Counted from the stretch's first letter, positions 1-10,048 are shown. The stretch: DNA of 64,000 nucleotides from Collinsella tanakaei (GCF_030373545.1 NZ_JAUDCO010000003.1:186001-250000); one strand, 5' to 3'. Program-made: numbers and translations. The notes: generated by a model from the sequence alone, not told the origin.

Positions 1-1
1 C

Positions 2-307
2 GGCATGGGGCTCGACCGCTCCGTGGCCCTCATCACCGACGGCCGCTTCTCCGGCGCGAGCAAGGGCCCGTGCATCGGCCACGTGAGCCCCGAGGCGGCG
101 GCGGGCGGCCCGATCGCCCTTGTCCAGGAGGGCGACGTCATCGATATCGACATCGAGGCGGGCACGCTTGACGTACGCGTGAGCGACGAAGAGATGGCAG
201 CGAGGCGTGCCGCCTGGCAGCCGCCCGCACCCAAGTACACCACCGGCGTGCTCTCGCGCTACGCGAAGCTCGTCACGAGCGCCGACAAGGGGGCGTACCT
301 CTCATGA
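2..307 (+). CDS. ilvD: Dihydroxy-acid dehydratase, C-terminal end (partial)
   Basis: Only the last 101 codons are inside the window; the gene starts upstream. The product is the Fe-S dehydratase that turns dihydroxyisovalerate into 2-ketoisovalerate (and the isoleucine analogue) in the cytoplasm. The piece contains the family signature [19 protein letters not shown], which is near-diagnostic for the IlvD/Edd superfamily. The context (ilvB, ilvN, ilvC next) points to IlvD and not phosphogluconate dehydratase. The TGA stop overlaps the first possible ilvB ATG as ATGA, so the two are probably translationally coupled. Confidence 0.95.
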   Translation, partial: GMGLDRSVALITDGRFSGASKGPCIGHVSPEAAAGGPIALVQEGDVIDIDIEAGTLDVRVSDEEMAARRAAWQPPAPKYTTGVLSRYAKLVTSADKGAYLS

Positions 308-2379
308 CCGACACCACTACCACGGCAGCCGTGCGCGCCGGAAGCCCGCGCACGCCCGACATGCCCGATGACATCCGTCAGCACGTCTGCACCGGCGCCG
401 CCGGCAAGCGCGCCGCGACCGATATGAGCCGCGAGGCGCGCCTCGAGCGCAAGCGCCGCGCCATATCCGGCGAGCCCTTCGGCCCCGGCAGCCATACCGA
501 TAAAGAGGGCAAGACCATGACCGGCGCCCAGGCGATCATCGCCAGCCTCGAGGCGGAAGGCGTCGACACGGTCTTCGGCTATCCCGGCGGCCAGGCCATC
601 AAGATGTACGACGCGCTGTACGACTCCACCAAGATCCGGCACATCCTCGCCCGCCACGAGCAGGGCGCGGTACATGAGGCCGACGGTTACGCGCGCGCCA
701 CCGGCCGCGTGGGCGTGGTGCTCGTCACGAGCGGACCGGGCGCCACCAACACCGTCACCGGCATCGCCACCGCCTATATGGACTCCGTGCCGCTCGTGGT
801 CATCTCCGGCCAGGTGACGCGCGGCGTGATCGGCACCGACGCCTTCCAGGAGGCCGATATCGTGGGCATCACCATGCCGGTGGTCAAGCACAGCTTCCTG
901 CTGCAGTCCAACGACGACCTCACGCGCACGTTCCGTGAGGCGTTCTACATCGCCTCCACAGGACGTCCCGGCCCCGTGCTCATCGACATCCCGAGCGACC
1001 TTGCCGGCGAGGAGATGGTCTTCCACTATCCCGACAAGATCGATATCCCCAGCTACCGTCCCACCTACAAGGGCAACGCCAAGCAGGTCCGCCAGGCCGT
1101 GGAGCTCATCCGCACCTCCACGCGCCCGCTGCTCATGGTCGGCGGCGGCTGCGTGACGAGCCACGCCTGCGACGAGGTGGTCGAGCTCGCCGAGACCATG
1201 CAGATCCCCGTGGTCACCACGCTGATCGGCAAGGCCGCCATCCCCTGCTCCAACCCGCTGAACCTCGGGCCCGTGGGCATGCACGGCTCCAAGTACGCCA
1301 ACATGGCCGTCACGGAGTGCAACCTCATCATCGCCGTTGGCGCGCGCTTCTCCGACCGCGTGACCGGCAAGATCACCGAGTTCGCCCCGCACGCCAAGGT
1401 CATCCACATCGACATCGACCCCGCCGAGATCGGCAAGGTCCGCGACCCGCAGGTGCCCATCGTGGGCGACGCGCGCGCGGTCGTCGCGGCCATCAACGAG
1501 CGCATCGCCAAGACCGGCGCCGAACCGGTGAGTGACGAGTGGGTGAAGACCTGCTACGGGTGGCGCGAGCGCTGGCCGTTCTACACCACCGACTTCGCCG
1601 ACTACCCCGACCGCATCGCGCCCGAGATCGTGCTTGAGCGCCTCTCCGCCAAGCTCGACCCGCACGCGAGCGTCGTGACCACCGAGGTCGGCCAGCACCA
1701 GATGTGGGCGCATCAGCACGTCCACCGCGAGGAGTCCCGCACGTTCATCTCGAGCGGTGGCCTGGGCACCATGGGCTTCGGCTTCCCCGCCGCCATCGGC
1801 GCCAAGATCGGCCGTCCCGACTGCCAGGTCGTCTGCATCGCGGGCGACGGCTCCATCCAGATGAACATCCAGGAGATGGCCACCGCCATCGGCAACGGCG
1901 CCGCCGTGAAGATCCTGCTCATCGACAACAACGCGCTGGGCATGGTGCATCAGTGGCAGCGTCTGTTCTACCGCGAGCGCTACTCGTGCACCGAGTTCAC
2001 CGCCAACCCCGACTTCGTCAAGCTTGCCGAGGCATACGGCTGGACCGCCGAGCGCATCACGCATCCCGACCAGATCGACGACGCCCTCGACCGCATGCTC
2101 GCCTCCGAGATGCCCTACCTGCTCGACGTGGTCATCCCCACCAACCAGACCGTCTACCCGATGGTCGCCCCGGGTGCCGCCATCGACGACATCATCGGCG
2201 CCATCGACGTGACGCTCGGCGGCGTCCGCGTCACCGAGAAGGGCATGAGCCCGGCCGGCGAGCACGCCGGCGCCATCGCCGAGCCCCTGCCCCTGACCGA
2301 CAACGATGCCGACACGCGCATCGCCGGCGCCACCGCCGATGTCGTCGCAGACGAGTCGGCCCAGAAGGGAGGCGAGTGA
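304..2379 (+). CDS. ilvB: Acetolactate synthase large subunit
   Basis: ThDP/FAD enzyme that condenses pyruvate with pyruvate or 2-ketobutyrate, the first common step of branched-chain amino acid synthesis. The catalytic Glu is in the N-terminal segment [18 protein letters not shown], and the ThDP-binding GDGS...NN motif with the following [10 protein letters not shown] is in the C-terminal third. The reading frame from the ATGA overlap with ilvD gives 691 aa. The usual family start ([16 protein letters not shown]) is only reached at residue 72, at an ATG at 517 preceded by GAGGG. The 304 start also has an AAGGGGG ribosome site, so both starts are possible. About 40 residues beyond the usual C-terminus are Ala/Asp-rich. 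It is followed two bases later by ilvN. Confidence 0.96.
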   Translation: MTDTTTTAAVRAGSPRTPDMPDDIRQHVCTGAAGKRAATDMSREARLERKRRAISGEPFGPGSHTDKEGKTMTGAQAIIASLEAEGVDTVFGYPGGQAIKMYDALYDSTKIRHILARHEQGAVHEADGYARATGRVGVVLVTSGPGATNTVTGIATAYMDSVPLVVISGQVTRGVIGTDAFQEADIVGITMPVVKHSFLLQSNDDLTRTFREAFYIASTGRPGPVLIDIPSDLAGEEMVFHYPDKIDIPSYRPTYKGNAKQVRQAVELIRTSTRPLLMVGGGCVTSHACDEVVELAETMQIPVVTTLIGKAAIPCSNPLNLGPVGMHGSKYANMAVTECNLIIAVGARFSDRVTGKITEFAPHAKVIHIDIDPAEIGKVRDPQVPIVGDARAVVAAINERIAKTGAEPVSDEWVKTCYGWRERWPFYTTDFADYPDRIAPEIVLERLSAKLDPHASVVTTEVGQHQMWAHQHVHREESRTFISSGGLGTMGFGFPAAIGAKIGRPDCQVVCIAGDGSIQMNIQEMATAIGNGAAVKILLIDNNALGMVHQWQRLFYRERYSCTEFTANPDFVKLAEAYGWTAERITHPDQIDDALDRMLASEMPYLLDVVIPTNQTVYPMVAPGAAIDDIIGAIDVTLGGVRVTEKGMSPAGEHAGAIAEPLPLTDNDADTRIAGATADVVADESAQKGGE

Positions 2380-2381
2380 GC

Positions 2382-2867
2382 ATGAAGCACATCCTCTCCG
2401 TCCTCGTCGAGAACAAGCCCGGTGTCCTGTCGCGCGTGACCGGCCTGGTATCGCGGCGCGGCTTCAACATCGACTCGCTCACCGTGGCGCCCACCGAGGA
2501 CACCACCATGAGCCGCATGACCATCATCGTCGAGGCTGACGAGGTGGGCTACGAGCAGATCACCAAGCAGCTGCACAAGCTCGTCTCGGTGTACAAGATC
2601 TCCGACCTCACCGATACCGACGCCATCGAGCGCGAGCTCGTGCTGTTCAAGGTCATCGCCACGCCCGACCGCCGTCACGAGATCATCGAGATCGCCAACA
2701 TCTTCCGCGCCAACATCGTCGACGTGGGCAAGAACTCCCTCACGGTGGAGGCGACCGGCACGGCGAGCAAGCTCGACGCCTTGGAAGACCTCTTCCGCGG
2801 CTATGGCATCCGCCAGCTCACCCGCACCGGCAAGATCGCGATGTCCCGCGGCGCAAGCGACAAGTAG
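2382..2867 (+). CDS. ilvN: Acetolactate synthase small (regulatory) subunit
   Basis: Regulatory partner of IlvB that carries valine feedback inhibition and activates the large subunit. The 161-aa product begins MKHILSVLVENKPGVLSRVTGL, a typical ACT domain (residues 1-75), followed by the small-subunit C-terminal domain with the NIFRANIVDVGKNSLTVEATG segment. The chosen ATG has an AAGGGAGG ribosome site 9 bases upstream and lies 2 bases after the ilvB stop. Length is normal for the family. Confidence 0.97.
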   Translation: MKHILSVLVENKPGVLSRVTGLVSRRGFNIDSLTVAPTEDTTMSRMTIIVEADEVGYEQITKQLHKLVSVYKISDLTDTDAIERELVLFKVIATPDRRHEIIEIANIFRANIVDVGKNSLTVEATGTASKLDALEDLFRGYGIRQLTRTGKIAMSRGASDK

Positions 2868-2978
2868 CCTGCCCCGGCACCCGTCGGCCCATCTCCATCC
2901 TGCGTGATGGGTTGAACGGAACACGTCCCCAACCAACCCCTTTCGGTACCAACGGCCACGAAACAAAGGAGAACGACA

Positions 2979-3971
2979 ATGGCTGTGACTATCTACTACG
3001 AGTCCGACTGCGATCCCAAGGTCATCCAGGACAAGAAGATCGCCATCATCGGCTACGGCTCCCAGGGCCACGCCCATGCGCTCAACCTGCTCGACTCGGG
3101 CTGCGACGTGCGCGTCGGCCTGCGCGAGGGCTCCAAGTCCTGGGCCGCCGCCGAGGAGGCCGGCCTCAAGGTGTGCGACATGGACACCGCCGCCGAGGAA
3201 GCCGACATCATCATGATGCTCGTGCCCGATGAGACCCAGCCCAAGGTCTACGAGGAGCACATCAAAGCGCACCTCAAGCCCGGCGACACGCTTGCCTTCG
3301 CCCATGGCTTCAACATCCACTTCGGCTACATCAAGGCTCCCGAGGACGTCAACGTCATCATGTGCGCGCCGAAGGGTCCCGGCCACATCGTGCGCCGCCA
3401 GTTCACCGAGGGCTCCGGCGTGCCCGACCTCGCCTGCGTGGCGCAGGACGCCACCGGCAACGCCTGGGATATCGCGCTCGCCTACTGCTGGGGCGTGGGC
3501 GGTGCACGCTCCGGCATCATCAAGGCCACCTTCAAGGAGGAGACCGAGGAGGACCTCTTCGGTGAGCAGGCCGTGCTGTGCGGCGGCCTGGTTGAGCTCG
3601 TCAAGGCGGGCTTCGAGACCCTCACCGAGGCCGGCTATCCGCCCGAGCTCGCCTACTTCGAGTGCTACCACGAGATGAAGATGATCGTCGACCTCATGTA
3701 CGAGAGCGGCATCCACTTCATGAACTATTCCATCTCCAACACGGCCGAGTACGGCGAGTACTACGCCGGCCCCAAGGTCATCAACGACGAGAGCCGCGCG
3801 GCCATGAAGCAGATCCTCGCCCGCATCCAAGACGGCAGCTTCGCGCAGGAGTTCGTCGACGACTGCAACAACGGCCACAAGTGGCTGCTCGAGCAGCGCG
3901 AGAAGATAAACGAGCACGAGATCGAAAAGACCGGCGAGAAGATCCGCTCCATGTTCTCCTGGATCAAGTAG
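2979..3971 (+). CDS. ilvC: Ketol-acid reductoisomerase
   Basis: Converts acetolactate to dihydroxyisovalerate using NADPH and Mg2+. The 330-aa product is a short class I enzyme. The Rossmann loop is [17 protein letters not shown], followed by an LREGSKSW segment whose Arg/Ser pattern fits NADPH rather than NADH. The metal-binding knot is visible as [19 protein letters not shown] and [11 protein letters not shown]. The gene has its own AAAGGAG site and is separated from ilvN by 111 bp. That gap holds a small hairpin (CCCATC at 2888 with GATGGG at 2906) but no clear promoter, so it is probably transcribed from the ilv operon. Confidence 0.97.
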   Translation: MAVTIYYESDCDPKVIQDKKIAIIGYGSQGHAHALNLLDSGCDVRVGLREGSKSWAAAEEAGLKVCDMDTAAEEADIIMMLVPDETQPKVYEEHIKAHLKPGDTLAFAHGFNIHFGYIKAPEDVNVIMCAPKGPGHIVRRQFTEGSGVPDLACVAQDATGNAWDIALAYCWGVGGARSGIIKATFKEETEEDLFGEQAVLCGGLVELVKAGFETLTEAGYPPELAYFECYHEMKMIVDLMYESGIHFMNYSISNTAEYGEYYAGPKVINDESRAAMKQILARIQDGSFAQEFVDDCNNGHKWLLEQREKINEHEIEKTGEKIRSMFSWIK

Positions 3972-4003
3972 CCTGCAACCACCCCCTTGCGCATCGCGTT
4001 CTC

Positions 4004-4039
4004 GTGGGCCCGCACACCGCTATGGACGTGCGGGCCCAC
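4004..4039 (+). terminator. Hairpin terminator after ilvC
   Basis: Perfect 12-bp inverted repeat GTGGGCCCGCAC / GTGCGGGCCCAC with a 12-base loop, 32 bp after the ilvC stop and 14 bp before the end of the convergent gene at 4053. There is no good T-run on either strand, so it may act as a bidirectional, tail-less hairpin. Confidence 0.6.
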
Positions 4040-4052
4040 GGCTATTCCGACC

Positions 4053-5528
4053 CTACGCGACGGCGGCAAACACCGTGCCAGCCGCCTCCGTCCCCCGCCG
4101 CTCCTCGCTCGCCGCACGAGCCGTTGCAAGCAGCCCAGCGACCGCATGGGCCGATCTGCCTCCATAGCGCCACGACGGCAGCGCGCAGGCGGCTTTCGCC
4201 AGCAGCGAGCAAAGCTCTTCAGCATCGGACGTGAGACGAAAGAGCTCGTATCGCTGCGACCATGCAGCGAAGACCGTAGCGTCGACGCGCGCGGAGCGCC
4301 TGCGAAGCAGCTCGTCGATAACGTCATCGGCAAACTGGTGGTCGCTCTCCCGATCGGGCACATGAGCGTCGAGCCAATCTCTCAGCGCCACGATCTCGGG
4401 CAGACGCTTCTCCCAATCGATGACGTCCATCTCGGCCAAGCTGCTATCGATCTCCAGTCGTCCGAATCGGTCCCAGTACGTCTGATCGGATATCAGACGA
4501 TATGCAGGGGCGCCCCGATCATATTCATCTAAGTGCGGCCCCGAAGCGCCCGGTATCGCCTTCGCCTCGGTCATCCATGGCGTGAACGCCCAGGCGCGCC
4601 GCACCGAATCCCCGTTAGCGGCGCTCAGCCGCTCGAACGTGTCGAGCTCTGCGTCGACCACGATGTTGGAACCGCCGTCACGCCAGGCGCCCCACGGAAC
4701 GAAGGTCACGTCGTAGCGATAATCCCGATACGCCTCGATAAGGGCATCTTCCACCTCATGCTCTTCCGGGCGAAAGCCGAAGAGCTCCTCGCAGCGCGCC
4801 GCAATCTCCGCCAGCGTGACGGCACCGACTAGGTCGGTCATGACCTGCGCGGTGTGCACGATATGGTCATCGCGCCGACGCGTATCCTCAATGGCTGCCA
4901 GATCCAGCCCGCGCGCCATCTCCACGACCTGCGGTGGCATGCCCGCATCGTAGTCCCTTCCCCGTTTGAACAGATTGGTAAACGGGGGCATCGGTGTCAC
5001 GTTGGGACACTCGCTGCGTTTGACATCCCGATACGAAATCGCGGCACCGGGGGTATCCAGCAGCATCTTGAACGTCTCGTACTGCTCGTCGTCACAGGCG
5101 ACAAGCGCCTGCTCGAGAACCTCTCCATGAGCGGGCAGGACAGAGGAGAGCTCGCGCGCCAGATCGACCTTGAGAATCTTTCCCGGCTTTTCGATACCAA
5201 CCCGCGACGCGATGGCGTTGAGCTCGGACTTCGTCGTGGTGAGCAGATATCCTTCCAGATCGGTCGGCGGCTCCTCCTTGATCGCCTGATACGCCGCCCG
5301 GCAGCCGTAGGCGCATCTGAGCGGCTCCCTCCTTCGAGGCGGGCGCTCCTTCTCGTCGTAGCCCCGGTACTGCCCGAGCTCCCAGGCCCTATCCTCTTGC
5401 GAGAGGCCGGCAAGTTCCCCGCGGTGCACCCCGATGGGAAGCTCCCGACCGGTCGGACGGGGCGAATCCAGCGGATCTCCGCCCGCACGCATACAGGAAG
5501 GACGGGTAGTCGTTTGAGCATGGCTCAT
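4053..5528 (-). CDS. Uncharacterised 491-aa protein
   Basis: I do not recognise the family. The frame has a strong AAAGGGGA ribosome site before the ATG at 5528 and keeps the GC-rich third-position bias of a real gene. The product is soluble, charged and mostly predicted helical, with no signal peptide or membrane segment. Residues about 92-130 (YLLTTTKSELNAIASRVGI to the following KVDLAREL) look like a SAP or Rho-N-type helix-extension-helix that might bind nucleic acid; this is inference from pattern. Several Trp/Tyr-rich stretches fill the middle and the C-terminus is Ala-rich. It is convergent with ilvC and stands alone. No known partner is nearby. Confidence 0.8.
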   Translation of the reverse strand: MSHAQTTTRPSCMRAGGDPLDSPRPTGRELPIGVHRGELAGLSQEDRAWELGQYRGYDEKERPPRRREPLRCAYGCRAAYQAIKEEPPTDLEGYLLTTTKSELNAIASRVGIEKPGKILKVDLARELSSVLPAHGEVLEQALVACDDEQYETFKMLLDTPGAAISYRDVKRSECPNVTPMPPFTNLFKRGRDYDAGMPPQVVEMARGLDLAAIEDTRRRDDHIVHTAQVMTDLVGAVTLAEIAARCEELFGFRPEEHEVEDALIEAYRDYRYDVTFVPWGAWRDGGSNIVVDAELDTFERLSAANGDSVRRAWAFTPWMTEAKAIPGASGPHLDEYDRGAPAYRLISDQTYWDRFGRLEIDSSLAEMDVIDWEKRLPEIVALRDWLDAHVPDRESDHQFADDVIDELLRRRSARVDATVFAAWSQRYELFRLTSDAEELCSLLAKAACALPSWRYGGRSAHAVAGLLATARAASEERRGTEAAGTVFAAVA

Positions 5529-5704
5529 GGCGCATCCCCTTTCTCGCGAAACGGATCACAGATTCGACAGACGCGCCGCCGCGCGACCGGTCCCCTTATT
5601 GATAGCGCACCGGTTTATACGGATATCCCAAAGATCCTGACGGTCCTCCGACCCCATTCCACCGCACGACCCCACCGTATCCAACAAGCCGGCAACGCCC
5701 CCGC

Positions 5705-5908
5705 TCAGCCCCGTGAAGCTTTCGCCGCCGCAACGCCGCAGCGGCTGCAAGCACTCCGATCCTCCACAGGAAGCGTTTCGTTTTCCAGGCAATCTACGCA
5801 AACGAGCCCTTGCGCACGCGCGCCTCTTGCAGACGCGCGGGCTTCGGCAGCCGCGCACGACAAGCCGATGCGCCCGCCCCGCCGCGCATCGCGCGCACCC
5901 CGCCCCAT
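5705..5908 (-). CDS. Possible small zinc-ribbon protein
   Basis: A 67-codon frame whose second half reads LVCVDCLENETLP then ACSRCG, a C-x2-C ... C-x2-C arrangement typical of a small treble-clef or zinc ribbon. The first 33 residues are Arg/Ala-rich and look like read-through, so the true start is probably a later GTG or TTG near 5810. No good ribosome site was seen at the ATG. It lies just downstream of the dnaE terminator and upstream of the 491-aa gene. It may be a real small gene or a chance frame. Confidence 0.3.
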   Translation of the reverse strand: MGRGARDARRGGRIGLSCAAAEARASARGARAQGLVCVDCLENETLPVEDRSACSRCGVAAAKASRG

Positions 5909-5912
5909 GGCA

Positions 5913-5949
5913 AAGCCGGCTGCCGCCCCGCCCGGGCGACAGCCGGCTT
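5913..5949 (-). terminator. dnaE terminator
   Basis: Perfect 10-bp stem AAGCCGGCTG / CAGCCGGCTT with a GC-rich loop, 40 bp beyond the dnaE stop on the minus strand. It is followed by a short TTTG on that strand. Confidence 0.6.
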
Positions 5950-5989
5950 GTACGCTGTCGATATGCCAGGACCCGCAAGGCCCGCGAGC

Positions 5990-8900
5990 CTACACCACCG
6001 TCACACGCCCGCGGTTGCCCACGATGCCGCGCACCTCCGCCATAAGCGGGATGGAGCGGGCGTTCACGCGCGTGGGAATCTCGGCGCGCATGGTCTGGCC
6101 GTCACCCTGCTCGATGAACAGCTCGACGCGGTCGCCGCCGGGATTGGTGGCGAGCACGGTGGCCAGACGCGCCATGTTGCTCTGCGAGAAACGCGAGCTC
6201 GGCACCATGATCTCGAAGACCTTGGGGCGGTTGTTCTCCTCGGAGAGCTCGAGCGGCAAGATCTCCTGGGCGATGATCTGGTCACCGCGGTCGCTTCGCT
6301 CCAGCTTGCCGCGCACGCGGATGAAGGCGTCGGACAGCACCGCGCCCGTCTCGGGATCGGTCTCGCCGTACAGGTAGCCCTCGCACTCCTTGTAGGTCTT
6401 GGGAAACACCACGACCGTGGCCTCGCCCTCCATGTCCTCCAGGCGCACGATGGCCATGGGGTCGCCGTTTTTGGTCACGCGCTTGGAGACCTCGGCCACC
6501 ATGCCGGCGAACCAGAACGGCTTGCCCTCGGGGATCTCCTGGTTGATCGTGCCCTCGCCCGCAGGGTTCGCCATCTCGAAACCCGTGTCAATCTGCGACA
6601 GGGAGTACTCGCGCGCCTTGGCGAGCGCGTACTCAAAGGGGCGCAGCGGGTGGTCGGAGACGTAGATGCCCAGCACGTCGCGCTCGGCGGAAAGCTTCAT
6701 GTGGCGGTCCCACTCCTGGCCGTCCGGCTCGGGCACCACGACCTCGAAGCCCGAGCCCTCCACGTCGCCGAACACGTCGAACAGCGACGTCTGGCCCGCG
6801 GCGCGGTCCTTCTGGCGCTTGGTCGCGGCGTCGATGATGTTCTCGGGGTTGTTCTTGTCCACGAAACTCATGAGCTGGCGGCGCGGATAGCCCGTCGAGT
6901 CGAAGGCGCCTGCCTTGATGAGCGCCTCGATGACGCGGCGGTTGGCCTGGGAGGAATCCACGCGGTCCACGAAGTCGTGCAGGTTCTTGAAGGCGCCGCC
7001 GCGCTCGCGCTCGGCGATGATGGCGTCTGCCACACCCTCGCCCACGCCGCGGATGCCGGCCAGACCGAAGCGCACGCCCTCGGAGGTCGCCGTGAACTCG
7101 CGTCCGGACTCGTTGACGTCAGGCGGCAGCACGGGGATGCCGTCATGGCGGCAGGCCGACACGTAGTGCACGATCTTCTCGGTCTTGCCCGTGTAGGAGG
7201 TGAGCACGGCCGCCATGTACTCATGCGGATAGTGGGCCTTCAGCCATGCGGTCTGCATGACCAGGATGGCGTAGCCCGCCGAGTGGGACTTGTTGAACGC
7301 GTAGGACGCGAACTCCAAGACGTCGTCCCAGATCTTCTGCGCCGTCTCGCGCTTGTAGCCGTTCTTCTCGGCGCCGTTCATCCAGTGGTCGTAGATGGTC
7401 TCGTCCTCGCCGTCAGACCAGTTGAAGACCTGCTCGGTGAGCATCTTGATCTTCTTCTTGGCCACGGGCTTGCGGATGCGCGAGTCGGACTCGCCCTTGG
7501 AGAAGCCGCACATCTCGACCGAGATGTTCATGACCTGCTCCTGGTAGACCATGGTGCCGTACGTCTCGCCCAAGATGTCGTCCAGGCGCGGATCGTAGGA
7601 GACGGCGGGCTCCTTGCCGTTCATGCGGTTGATGTAGGACGAGACCATGCCCGCTCCCAGAGGGCCCGGGCGGTACAGGGCGATCAGAGCGACCACGTGC
7701 TTGTACTCGGTGGGCTTCATGTTCTTGATGGTTGCCGTCATGCCGGCGGACTCGATCTGGAACACGCCCGCCGTGTGGCCGGCCTGCATGAGCTCGAAGA
7801 TCTTGGGATCGTCGAAGGGGATGGCGTCCACGTCGATGTCGATGCCGAAGTTCTTCTTGATGTTGGCCTTAGCCTTCGAGATGACCGTGAGCGTGCGCAG
7901 GCCCAGAAAGTCCATCTTGAGCAGGCCCATGTCCGCGACCGTATGGCCTTCGTACTGCGTGATCTCCACGCCGCCCTTGGTGTCGAGCTTGGTGGGCACG
8001 TGCTCGTTGACCGGGTCGCGACAGATGAGCACGGCGCAGGCGTGCACGCCCTCGCCGCGCGTCAGGCCCTCGATGGCAAGTGCGGCGTCGATGATGCGCC
8101 GGGCGTCGTCGTCTTTCTGGTAGGCCTCGGCGAAGTCCGGGTTGTACAGGTCCTCCTTGCCCTCGACGCGGGTGAGCACCTGCTTCAGCTTGACGGACGG
8201 ATCGCTCGAGATCATCTTGGACAGACGCTGACCCATGTAGACCGGATAGTCCAGCACGCGGGCGGCGTCGTTGATGGCCTGCTTGGCCTTGATGGTCGAG
8301 TAGGTGATGACGTGGGTGACCTTCTCGGGGCCATAGAGCTGACGGACGTGCTCGATGACCTCGAGGCGCCGCTCATCGTCGAAGTCCATGTCGATATCGG
8401 GCATCTCGGAGCGCTCGGGCGACAGGAACCTCTCGAACATGAGGCCGTTGGACAGCGGGTCGAACGTGGTGATGTCCATGGCGTAGGCGACCAACGCGCC
8501 CGCGGCCGATCCACGGCCGGGGCCCACGCCGATGCCGTTTTGCTTGGCCCAGCGCACGTACTCGGCCACGATCAGGAAGTAGGCGGCGAAGCCCTTCTCG
8601 CAGATGACCTTGTACTCGTACTCGAAGCGCTCCTGGATGTTGACGCCGCCGATCGTCTGCTCGCGCCAATCCTCGCCGTAGCGCTTCGCCAGGCCCTCCT
8701 CGCACTCGCGGCGGAACTGGCTCTCATGCGTCTCGCCGGGGTCGAGCAGCGGGTAGTTGGGCAGGATGATGCTGTCCCAGTCGAGCTCGACGTTGCACTT
8801 CTCGGCGAGCTCGACCGTGTTGTCGCACGCCTCCGGGCAGTACGGGAACAGGGCGCGCATCTCGTCTTCGGTCTTCATGTAGAACTCGGAGCCCTGCATG

Positions 8901-9796
8901 CGCATGCGGTTGGGGTCGTCGACCTTGGAGTTCATGCCGATGCACATCATGATGTCCTGCACCGGGGCGTCGTCGCGCGTGAGGTAGTGGAAGTCGTTGG
9001 TGGCGATCACCTTCACGCCCACGCGGTTGGCGATGTCGATGAGCTGGCGGTCGAGTTCCTCGTCGGTCATGCCGGAGTCCGTCGTGATGCCGTGCTCCTG
9101 GATCTCGATATAGAAGCTGCCGGGCTCGAACAGGTCGCGGAAGGTCTCGGCCCAGGCGACGGCCGTATCGATGTCGCCGCGGTCGATGCACTTCGGGATG
9201 ATGCCCGCGATACACGCCGAGCTGGCGATCAGGCCCTCGCGATGGCGGCGCAGGTTGTCCAGCGTCACGCGCGGCTTGTAGTAAAAGCCCTGCACGGCCG
9301 CTTCGGACACCGTCTGCATGAGGTTTACGTAGCCGGTCTCGTTGCGGGCGAACAGCACCATGTGGTACAGCTCGGGCTTGCGGTCGCGGGCGAGTGTGTC
9401 GTCGGGCGTGAAGTACACCTCGCAGCCGAAGATCGGCTTGATGACGAGCGGGGGCTTGGTCGCATCGAGGTTGCCCGAGCGGTCCCACTCCTCCATATCC
9501 TTCATGTACTGCGCGTAGCCGCGCGGGTTCTTCTCGGGGTCGGGCTGCTCGAGCTCGTCGCGGCGGCCCTTCTGGAGGAAGGACTTGTCGTGGCTCCAGG
9601 TCTTGTACTCCGGCGTGCCGTGGTTGACGGCATCGCAGGCAAGGCCGAGCTCGGGGACGCCGTACATGTAGCCGTGGTCGGTGATGGCCACGGCGGGCAT
9701 GCCGAGCTCGACGGCGCGATCGACCATGTCGCTGATGCGCGTGGCCCCGTCGAGCATGGAATACTCAGTGTGATTGTGCAGGTGGACAAACGCCAT
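5990..9796 (-). CDS. dnaE: DNA polymerase III subunit alpha
   Basis: Replicative polymerase catalytic subunit of the DnaE1 class, 1268 aa. The N-terminal PHP domain is clear (HLHNHTEYSMLDG at residues 5-17, then AITDHGYMYG). The polymerase core shows GVGPGRGSAAG near residue 424 and PDIDMDFDDERR near residue 467, with the catalytic aspartates. A helix-hairpin-helix (GIRGVGEGVADAI) and a C-terminal OB-fold region follow. The frame is open 54 codons further upstream, but MAFVHLHNHTE at 9796 is the family start and has a GAGGAG site. It is a single-gene unit ending in a hairpin. Confidence 0.97.
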   Translation of the reverse strand: MAFVHLHNHTEYSMLDGATRISDMVDRAVELGMPAVAITDHGYMYGVPELGLACDAVNHGTPEYKTWSHDKSFLQKGRRDELEQPDPEKNPRGYAQYMKDMEEWDRSGNLDATKPPLVIKPIFGCEVYFTPDDTLARDRKPELYHMVLFARNETGYVNLMQTVSEAAVQGFYYKPRVTLDNLRRHREGLIASSACIAGIIPKCIDRGDIDTAVAWAETFRDLFEPGSFYIEIQEHGITTDSGMTDEELDRQLIDIANRVGVKVIATNDFHYLTRDDAPVQDIMMCIGMNSKVDDPNRMRMQGSEFYMKTEDEMRALFPYCPEACDNTVELAEKCNVELDWDSIILPNYPLLDPGETHESQFRRECEEGLAKRYGEDWREQTIGGVNIQERFEYEYKVICEKGFAAYFLIVAEYVRWAKQNGIGVGPGRGSAAGALVAYAMDITTFDPLSNGLMFERFLSPERSEMPDIDMDFDDERRLEVIEHVRQLYGPEKVTHVITYSTIKAKQAINDAARVLDYPVYMGQRLSKMISSDPSVKLKQVLTRVEGKEDLYNPDFAEAYQKDDDARRIIDAALAIEGLTRGEGVHACAVLICRDPVNEHVPTKLDTKGGVEITQYEGHTVADMGLLKMDFLGLRTLTVISKAKANIKKNFGIDIDVDAIPFDDPKIFELMQAGHTAGVFQIESAGMTATIKNMKPTEYKHVVALIALYRPGPLGAGMVSSYINRMNGKEPAVSYDPRLDDILGETYGTMVYQEQVMNISVEMCGFSKGESDSRIRKPVAKKKIKMLTEQVFNWSDGEDETIYDHWMNGAEKNGYKRETAQKIWDDVLEFASYAFNKSHSAGYAILVMQTAWLKAHYPHEYMAAVLTSYTGKTEKIVHYVSACRHDGIPVLPPDVNESGREFTATSEGVRFGLAGIRGVGEGVADAIIAERERGGAFKNLHDFVDRVDSSQANRRVIEALIKAGAFDSTGYPRRQLMSFVDKNNPENIIDAATKRQKDRAAGQTSLFDVFGDVEGSGFEVVVPEPDGQEWDRHMKLSAERDVLGIYVSDHPLRPFEYALAKAREYSLSQIDTGFEMANPAGEGTINQEIPEGKPFWFAGMVAEVSKRVTKNGDPMAIVRLEDMEGEATVVVFPKTYKECEGYLYGETDPETGAVLSDAFIRVRGKLERSDRGDQIIAQEILPLELSEENNRPKVFEIMVPSSRFSQSNMARLATVLATNPGGDRVELFIEQGDGQTMRAEIPTRVNARSIPLMAEVRGIVGNRGRVTVV

Positions 9797-9964
9797 ACGT
9801 GCGATACTCCTCGCCTTCGTCTTGTGCAAGAAGCATTGTACCGCAGCGCGCAGACGCGCCCGCGCCCCTGCGCGGCGGTCGCGCAACACCCACAGGCGCC
9901 CCGCGTTTCGGCGGTCGAGGGAGGACAAGGGGACGCCGACGTCGCTTGTTGCCTGCATAGGACA

Positions 9965-10004
9965 GCAGGCGCGCCCTCCCCTTTCGCGGGAGACGCGCGC
10001 CTGC
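9965..10004 (-). terminator. Terminator of the M81 peptidase gene
   Basis: Ten-bp arms GCAGGCGCGC / GCGCGCCTGC enclose a second CTCCC / GGGAG stem, 45 bp after the stop of the minus-strand gene at 10049. The T-tract is poor. Confidence 0.5.
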
Positions 10005-10048
10005 CGGGTATCGTCAGACTGTTCGCATACAGCGCGTAGGCGCAGGGG

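Larger units (their letters stand above)
5529..5989. other. 461-bp stretch between two minus-strand genes
   Basis: This stretch holds the dnaE terminator at 5913-5949, a possible small zinc-ribbon gene at 5705-5908, and an AT-richer patch around 5595-5635 that probably carries the promoter of the 491-aa gene. No tRNA or conserved RNA structure was recognised. Confidence 0.6.

Noticed and set aside
259-2265. A 668-codon frame opposite ilvB
   Set aside because: Shadow frame: low-complexity Gly/Val/Asp/His composition, no start signal, and ilvB on the other strand is complete with catalytic motifs.
2868-2978. Riboswitch or T-box before ilvC
   Set aside because: The gap has one short stem only, and none of the conserved T-box or riboswitch cores were recognised.
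5810-10039. A 1409-codon open frame on the plus strand opposite dnaE
   Set aside because: It is the mirror of GC-biased dnaE codons. It has no ribosome site or protein motifs and is rich in repetitive Val/Asp/Gly/His, while the minus strand encodes a complete DNA polymerase III.
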